Part shown: one piece after another, positions 56,213-60,258 of the stretch
Position numbering within the stretch: position 1 is the first letter of the stretch
Layout: each line of letters begins with the position of its first letter
Assembly (NCBI GenBank): GCA_028291365.1
Contig: JAQGIE010000067.1
Coordinates: 1-60,258, forward strand
DNA: 60,258 nt
Direction: 5' to 3'
DNA from: Rhodospirillales bacterium
GTDB taxonomy: Bacteria > Pseudomonadota > Alphaproteobacteria > BOG-932 > Roseiterribacteraceae
Made by a program: the position numbers and the translations under genes
The notes under the pieces: generated by a model
What the model was told of the DNA's origin: nothing
The model's input: only the letters and a program-made list of their open reading frames with translations
Database searches by the model: none

Positions 56213-57013
56213 TTGGCGCAGACAGGGGCCGGACGCCGTCGCTTGGGGTCGAAAAAGACCAACAGCCTCCCCGTCTATCATCAGCTTTACGTCGTGTTGC
56301 GGCAGCAGATCGTCGACGGCGCGCACGCCGCAACGGCGCCGCTGCCGACCGAGATGTCGCTGGCCGAGACCTTCAACGTCTCGCGCGTCACCGTGCGGCG
56401 CGCGCTGGACATGCTGGAGCGCGAATCGCTGGTGGTGCGACGGCAGGGCGTCGGCACGTTTCCCGCTACACAAGCAGCCGCCGCCGAGGCGCCCGCGCGC
56501 ATCTCCGGCCTGGTCGAAAATCTCATCACGATCGGGCTGGAGACGACGGCAAAGCTGCTCGTCTACGACGCGCGCGCGTCGATGCCGGCCTTCGTCGCGG
56601 TCGCGTTGCGGCTGCCGCCCGACCAACGCTGCCTGCGGCTGGAGCGGCTGCGCCGGCACAAAAAGAAGCCGGTGTCGCTGACCACCGTCTATGTCCCGCC
56701 GACTTTTGCCAAGCATGTCGACCGCAAGTCGCTCGACGATCGGCCGGTGGTGCAAATCCTGGAACAGGCCGGCATTCGTGCCGTCAGCGCCGAGCAGTCG
56801 CTGGGCGCGATTGCGGCCGACGACCATGCAGCCGCGGCGCTGGGCGTGGCGATCGGCTCGCCGCTAATTCGGCTGCGCCGAGTCGTGTTCGCGAAAGACG
56901 GGACGCCGCTGCTGTTCCAGCAGAGCCTCTACAACCCCGACCGCTACGAATATTACATGCGGCTGTCGCGCGATAACTCGACCGCCCGGCCGCAATGGCG
57001 GCATCTCGGCTGA
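56213..57013 (+). CDS. GntR-family regulator with UTRA domain (HutC subfamily)
   Basis: 266 residues. Winged HTH (about 15-80): LPVYHQLYVVLRQQIVDGAH, PTEMSLAETFNVSRVTVRRA, LDMLERESLVVRRQGVGTF. UTRA effector domain (about 90-250) with PDQRCLRLERLRRHKKKPVS and RLRRVVFAKDGTPLLFQQSL, YNPDRYEYY. A TTG is taken as start because AGGGAG (56201-56206) is 6 bases upstream; a GTG five codons earlier has no ribosome site. Third gene of the rightward unit; likely repressor of both arms of the locus, with the GTTGTA-N2-TACAAC palindrome as candidate operator. Confidence 0.9.
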   Translation: MAQTGAGRRRLGSKKTNSLPVYHQLYVVLRQQIVDGAHAATAPLPTEMSLAETFNVSRVTVRRALDMLERESLVVRRQGVGTFPATQAAAAEAPARISGLVENLITIGLETTAKLLVYDARASMPAFVAVALRLPPDQRCLRLERLRRHKKKPVSLTTVYVPPTFAKHVDRKSLDDRPVVQILEQAGIRAVSAEQSLGAIAADDHAAAALGVAIGSPLIRLRRVVFAKDGTPLLFQQSLYNPDRYEYYMRLSRDNSTARPQWRHLG

Positions 57014-57024
57014 AATCGGGCTTT

Positions 57025-57057
57025 TCCTCCCTCGCCAAGGCTTCGGAGGACTTCGTC
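57025..57057. repeat. Palindromic repeat copy 1 (TCCTYCGCCAAGGCTWCGGAGG family)
   Basis: Reads TCCTCCCTCGCCAAGG then CTTCGGAGGA, an imperfect palindrome also present twice at 58661-58784. It follows the GntR stop by 11 bases and may act as a terminator. Confidence 0.7.
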
Positions 57058-57160
57058 GCGAACGACTTTCGCGACAACCCAGCTCGATCGACTGTCAGAA
57101 ACGCCTACATCCGAAAAAGCCGGCGCGACGTCGCTCGCCGCGGAAGTGCTGAATTTGCAC

Positions 57161-57198
57161 TGTCAGTAGACTGACTGTTTATTTGACAAGTACTGACA
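57161..57198 (+). promoter_or_regulatory. Inverted repeat upstream of the PEP-CTERM phosphoesterase
   Basis: TGTCAGTA and TACTGACA, perfect 8-bp arms with a 22-base spacer (half-site centres three helical turns apart), 33 bases before the sigma-54-like promoter. Plausible enhancer-binding site. Confidence 0.4.
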
Positions 57199-57230
57199 CT
57201 GTACCGAAGTTTTCTAGGCGTTTCCTGGGA

Positions 57231-57246
57231 AGGAACAACGTTTGCA
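57231..57246 (+). promoter_or_regulatory. Sigma-54-like promoter for the PEP-CTERM phosphoesterase
   Basis: AGGAAC-AACGT-TTGCA: GG and GC exactly ten bases apart, -12 element perfect, -24 element four of six, 69 bases before the start codon. Confidence 0.5.
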
Positions 57247-57314
57247 AACAGGCTGCGCGCACGCGGCGGAGGTCGCGTGCGCGAGCACAAACATCCGCAC
57301 CAAGGAATGTTCGA

Positions 57315-58592
57315 ATGAAGTCCGTCTCGATACGCCTTCTTCTCTCGACCGCTTGTCTGTTCGGCGTCGCGTCAGCGCACGCAACGGAGATCAACACCGT
57401 TTTCTACATCGCGCTGGAGAACCACAATTTCACCCAGCCCTCGACCTTCACGTCGCTGCAGCAGATCTCCGGCAATTCGGCCGCACCGTTCCTCAACAGC
57501 CTGGTGACGCCAGGCGACCCGAACGCGAAGAACGTCTCGTATGCGAGCAATTACCGGAACGTGCCGATCCAGACGGCCGGCAGCCCGTCCGGTGCCGGCG
57601 CGGTGCATCCGTCAGAGCCGAATTATGTCTGGCACGAGGCTGGTCTGACCGGTGCGCGCAACGATGCCGATCCTTACGGTGCCGGCATCCACAACAACAC
57701 CGCTTTGCTGCCCTCGACCAATGCCAACAACAACGTCGTCAACGCACCCAGCCTGAGCGGCTTGCTGCAGCAAGCCGGCTCGTCGTGGAAGGTCTATGCC
57801 GAGGATACGCAGTTGACGCAGGTCGGCGGAAAGCCGACCAGCACGCCGGTGGCGCCGGGTCAGTCCACCGTGCCGCTCAAGAGTTTTTCGGGGAGCTCGG
57901 CCGACTATACCAACCCGTATAATGGCAGCCATCAATACGATTACGCTGCCAAGCACGTGCCGCAGGTCTTTTTCGATGCCACCAACGGCGGCAACGATCC
58001 GTCGACCTCAAACAAGATGGCCAAAAATTATGCGCCGTTGCAGCAGCTCGCGGGCGACCTCGCTGCCAAGACGCTGGCTCGCTACAATTTCATCACGCCC
58101 GACCAGTTCAATGACCAGCACACGACGCTGGCGGGTGGCTTCACCGATCCGCGCAGCGGGATCCATTACACCGGCGATGCGGCGCGCATCGCGCAGGGCG
58201 ATTACTTTCTCTCGGTGCTGGTGCCGCAGATCGAAGCCTCGGCCGCCTTCAAGAACAACGGCGAGATCGTGATCTGGAATGATGAAACCGAAGGCGAAGG
58301 CGCGACGACCAACGGCTTCACCAGCACCGAGATCGTCATTTCGCCGCTGGCCAAGGGCAACGCCTACACCAACACGATTGCGTACGATCACTCATCCGAT
58401 CTCCTGACGCTGCAGGAGATTTTTGGTGTCGGCCCGTGCCTCGGCGCTGCCTGTCAGGCGACCGACCTCCGGGACCTCTATGTGGCCGGCGCGATTCCCG
58501 CCGGCATCAATCAGGTGCCGGAACCGATGAGCCTCGGACTGTTGGGAAGTGGTCTGCTCGGTCTCGGAATCATCCGCCGTCGACGCAGCTGA
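57315..58592 (+). CDS. Secreted phosphoesterase (acid phosphatase/phospholipase C family) with PEP-CTERM signal
   Basis: 425 residues. Signal peptide KSVSIRLLLSTACLFGVASA; mature part starts TEINTVFYIALENHNFTQPS, the ENHxF metal/nucleophile start of the phosphoesterase family of phospholipase C and AcpA-type phosphatases. Further conserved parts: YNFITPDQFNDQHTTLAGG, GEIVIWNDETEGEGATTNGF, and AYDHSSDLLTLQEIFGVG. The C-terminus VPEPMSLGLLGSGLLGLG followed by IIRRRRS is an exosortase sorting signal. AAGGA before the ATG fixes the start; the frame is open further upstream but without signal peptide. Likely releases phosphate at the cell surface; substrate not known. Confidence 0.9.
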   Translation: MKSVSIRLLLSTACLFGVASAHATEINTVFYIALENHNFTQPSTFTSLQQISGNSAAPFLNSLVTPGDPNAKNVSYASNYRNVPIQTAGSPSGAGAVHPSEPNYVWHEAGLTGARNDADPYGAGIHNNTALLPSTNANNNVVNAPSLSGLLQQAGSSWKVYAEDTQLTQVGGKPTSTPVAPGQSTVPLKSFSGSSADYTNPYNGSHQYDYAAKHVPQVFFDATNGGNDPSTSNKMAKNYAPLQQLAGDLAAKTLARYNFITPDQFNDQHTTLAGGFTDPRSGIHYTGDAARIAQGDYFLSVLVPQIEASAAFKNNGEIVIWNDETEGEGATTNGFTSTEIVISPLAKGNAYTNTIAYDHSSDLLTLQEIFGVGPCLGAACQATDLRDLYVAGAIPAGINQVPEPMSLGLLGSGLLGLGIIRRRRS

Positions 58593-58660
58593 TCCGGGAA
58601 GCGGGCGCGCGGCCGGCCAGCCCGCCTGCGCGCCCGCCACCCGTAAACGTTTCCACAGCT

Positions 58661-58848
58661 TCCTCCTTCGCCAAGGCTTCGGAGGACTTTGCCGGAGGGG
58701 GGCGGACAGGACTTGCCCTCCGAAGCGCGCGAAGAGGGCTTGGCCTCGCGGAGACGGCCCTCCTTCGCCAAGGCTACGGAGGGCATCCGCTTCGCGCGCG
58801 CTTGGGGCGGACTTGTCCGCCGAAGCGCGCATCGCGCGCGAAGGCGGA
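58661..58848. repeat. Cluster of paired palindromic repeats (BIME-like)
   Basis: Two composite units of about 95 bases. Each has a first palindrome (CTCCTTCGCCAAGGCT, then CGGAGG) and a second one built on GCGGAC..GACTTG and CCGAAGCGCGC ... GCGAAG. Unit 1 is 58661-58757, unit 2 58758-58848, and the second ends directly at the tRNA 3' end. The first palindrome also occurs alone at 57025-57057. Confidence 0.65.
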
Positions 58849-58923
58849 TGGTGCTGCCGGGGAGGATTGAACTCACGACCTCCCCCTTACCAAGGGGGTG
58901 CTCTACCACTGAGCTACGGCAGC
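58849..58923 (-). tRNA. tRNA-Thr (anticodon GGT)
   Basis: Acceptor stem GCTGCCG/CGGCAGC, D-arm GCTC-AGTGGTA-GAGC, anticodon stem CCCCC/GGGGG with loop TTGGTAA, T-loop TTCAATC, discriminator A and an encoded CCA. The T-stem GTGAG/CTCCC contains one T-C mismatch. A good promoter lies upstream. Confidence 0.95.
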
Positions 58924-58938
58924 GCGCGAAGAGGCGTC

Positions 58939-58967
58939 GATATACAGAGGCACCTCCCCCCTGACAA
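58939..58967 (-). promoter_or_regulatory. Sigma-70 promoter of tRNA-Thr
   Basis: On the minus strand TTGTCA, a 17-base spacer and TATATC, ending 15 bases before the tRNA 5' end. Confidence 0.6.
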
Positions 58968-58996
58968 GTTCGTCGGGGCGCGATTACAAAAGGCCG

Positions 58997-59164
58997 ATGG
59001 CCGCGCCGGAACAGGAACAGGACGCCCAGCAACGCGAGCGCCGCCGCGCTGCGGCGCTGCGCGAAAACCTGGGCCGCCGAAAGGCCCAGCAGCGGGCCCG
59101 GACCGAGCCCCCGGAGGCGCCCGAACCGGCCGGCAAGGCGCCGCAGGAGGACCGGGAGCCTTGA
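58997..59164 (+). CDS. Small basic protein, conserved-looking
   Basis: 55 residues, too short for many gene finders. [20 protein letters not shown], then [20 protein letters not shown]: a charged helix with the pattern ALR-NL-RRK-Q-R-R seen in short alphaproteobacterial proteins, followed by a Pro-rich tail. No membrane segment or Cys. It lies between tRNA-Thr and dcd, 58 bases before the latter. Function unknown; that it is a gene is judged from the composition and the family-like pattern. Confidence 0.55.
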   Translation: MAAPEQEQDAQQRERRRAAALRENLGRRKAQQRARTEPPEAPEPAGKAPQEDREP

Positions 59165-59222
59165 GCCGCTTGGATCCGGTCGTGTACGAGGGCCGGTCGC
59201 CCCCCGCAGGACCCGATTCTCC

Positions 59223-59777
59223 ATGTCTCTGATGCCCGATAGCTGGATCCGCGAGATGGCGCAGACGAAGGGCATGATCGAGCCTTTCGTCGAGACCCAG
59301 ACCCGCGAAGGGGTCATCTCCTACGGCCTCTCGAGCTACGGGTACGACGCCCGGGTGGCGCGGGAATTCCGCATCTTCACCAACGTGGACAACGCGCTGG
59401 TCGACCCGAAAAAGTTCGACAGCACCTCGTTCGTGGCGCGCGAGGCGGACAGTTGCGTGATCCCGCCCAACAGCTTCGCCCTGGCGCGCACCGTCGAGTA
59501 TTTCCGCGTCCCCCGCGACGTGCTGGTCATCTGCCTCGGCAAGTCCACCTATGCACGCTGCGGGCTGATCGTGAACGTGACGCCGCTCGAACCCGAGTGG
59601 GAGGGCCACGTGACCCTGGAAATCTCGAACACCACGCCGCTGCCGGCCCGCGTCTATGCCGACGAGGGCATCTGCCAGTTCCTGTTCCTCCAGGGAAAAG
59701 CGCCGCCCGAAATCAGCTACGCTGACCGCAAAGGAAAATATATGCGCCAGACCGGCGTCACCCTGCCCCGTCTGTGA
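59223..59777 (+). CDS. dcd: dCTP deaminase
   Basis: 184 residues. Converts dCTP to dUTP, feeding dTTP synthesis. Visible: [38 protein letters not shown], and the active-site Glu in [20 protein letters not shown] with [20 protein letters not shown]. Length of the monofunctional deaminase; the dUTPase-type Gly motif is not extended. Starts MSLMPDS; upstream gap is occupied by the small basic gene. Confidence 0.97.
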   Translation: MSLMPDSWIREMAQTKGMIEPFVETQTREGVISYGLSSYGYDARVAREFRIFTNVDNALVDPKKFDSTSFVAREADSCVIPPNSFALARTVEYFRVPRDVLVICLGKSTYARCGLIVNVTPLEPEWEGHVTLEISNTTPLPARVYADEGICQFLFLQGKAPPEISYADRKGKYMRQTGVTLPRL

Positions 59778-59791
59778 AAGGTTCGAGTCCG

Positions 59792-60258
59792 ATGGAAACG
59801 ATGGACCTCCAGACCTATGTGCCGCGCCGCCGTCCTTGGTGGAAGATCCTTTACGTCCAGGTGCTGATCGCGATCGCGATCGGCGTCACCGTCGGTGCGC
59901 TCTATCCCGAGACCGGCACGGCGCTGAAGCCGCTGGGCGACGGCTTCATCAAGCTGATCAAGATGATGATCGCCCCGGTGATCTTCTGCACCGTGGTGCA
60001 CGGCATCGCCTCGATGAGCGACCTCAAGAAGGTCGGCCGGGTCGGGCTGAAGGCGCTGCTCTATTTCGAAGTCGTGTCGACTCTGGCGCTCGGCATCGGC
60101 CTGCTGGTCGGTGAAATCGTGCGGCCCGGCAACGGCTTCAACATCGACCCCAAGACGCTCGACGCCAAGTCGGTCGCGGGCTACGTGACCCAGGCAAAGG
60201 GCGAAAGCTTCGTCAATCACCTGCTCGACATCATTCCGAACACGTTCGTCGACGCGTT
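59792..60258 (+). CDS. dctA: C4-dicarboxylate/proton symporter DctA (3' end outside window)
   Basis: 155 N-terminal residues visible of about 440. Starts [20 protein letters not shown], then first membrane segment [19 protein letters not shown], the family motif [20 protein letters not shown] and [20 protein letters not shown], followed by the NTFVDA region. Imports succinate, fumarate and malate. A second ATG three codons on is possible. Fourteen bases after dcd. Confidence 0.93.
   Translation, partial: METMDLQTYVPRRRPWWKILYVQVLIAIAIGVTVGALYPETGTALKPLGDGFIKLIKMMIAPVIFCTVVHGIASMSDLKKVGRVGLKALLYFEVVSTLALGIGLLVGEIVRPGNGFNIDPKTLDAKSVAGYVTQAKGESFVNHLLDIIPNTFVDA

Larger units (their letters stand above)
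57014..57314. other. Intergenic region with repeat, inverted repeat and sigma-54-like promoter
   Basis: 301 bases between the GntR gene and the phosphoesterase gene. Holds a palindromic repeat copy (57025-57057), an 8-bp inverted repeat (57161-57198) and a GG-N10-GC promoter (57231-57246). No coding sequence is evident. Confidence 0.6.

Noticed and set aside
46140-57013. Nicotinate or hydroxypyridine degradation pathway
   Set aside because: A monooxygenase and a maleate-isomerase-like enzyme alone are not enough; hydroxylase, ring dioxygenase, deformylase and amidase genes are missing.
37655-57013. Genomic island or prophage
   Set aside because: No integrase, transposase, attachment repeats or phage genes; base composition does not visibly differ from the core regions.
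58661-58848. CRISPR array
   Set aside because: Only two imperfect units with internal palindromes and no uniform spacers; BIME-like repeats explain them.

Overview
The window is high-GC chromosomal DNA from an alphaproteobacterium. The evidence is the gene order rpiB-glyA-nrdR-ribD-ribE-ribB-ribH-nusB-thiL, the order rpoZ-rsh-pdxJ-acpS-lepB-rnc-era-recO, a MucR/Ros regulator, an LdtR-type MarR regulator, a single long bifunctional Rsh, a Bpt aminoacyl-protein transferase and an encoded membrane pyrophosphatase. Two PEP-CTERM proteins and two oligotroph-type TonB-dependent receptors suggest a free-living environmental species, perhaps near Rhizomicrobium/Micropepsaceae; that placement is inference. 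I see no prophage, insertion sequence or CRISPR array.

Positions 1-36800 are mostly housekeeping. From right to left on the minus strand run rpiB, glyA, nrdR, the riboflavin genes, nusB, thiL, a FliL-like gene and hppA (cut by the window edge). Then come mucR, ldtR, hemB, an alpha/beta hydrolase, a penicillin-acylase-type hydrolase, motA-motB, bpt and an orphan IclR regulator with three palindromes in front of it. A second minus-strand block (rpoZ to parC) carries stringent response, lipid carrier activation, signal peptidase, RNA processing and repair genes, with a glutathione-transferase-like gene inserted between era and recO. A family-5 uracil-DNA glycosylase, an acetyltransferase, smpB, dapA, a soluble lytic transglycosylase and an L,D-transpeptidase/MepK-like pair (3-3 peptidoglycan crosslinks) follow.

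Positions 36800-57300 are accessory. A PEP-CTERM protein has a GG-N10-GC (sigma-54 type) promoter. It is followed by a frameshifted copy of an Asp/Glu-racemase-superfamily enzyme. Next is a TonB receptor behind two LacI-like operators spaced 93 bp, with an unrecognised secreted 609-residue protein downstream. After an orphan D12-class adenine methyltransferase comes the most interesting part. It is a 13-kb uptake and catabolic locus: TonB receptor, intact racemase-superfamily enzyme, 97-residue coiled-coil protein, peptide-type ABC transporter and a methyltransferase, the last genes joined by five successive 4-base ATGA overlaps. Divergently transcribed are an FAD monooxygenase, an aldehyde dehydrogenase and a GntR/UTRA regulator. 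A GTTGTA-N2-TACAAC palindrome and matching half sites link the two arms. The substrate is not known.

Positions 57300-60258 hold a PEP-CTERM phosphoesterase with a second sigma-54-like promoter, a cluster of palindromic repeats, tRNA-Thr(GGT), a 55-residue basic protein, dcd and the start of dctA.
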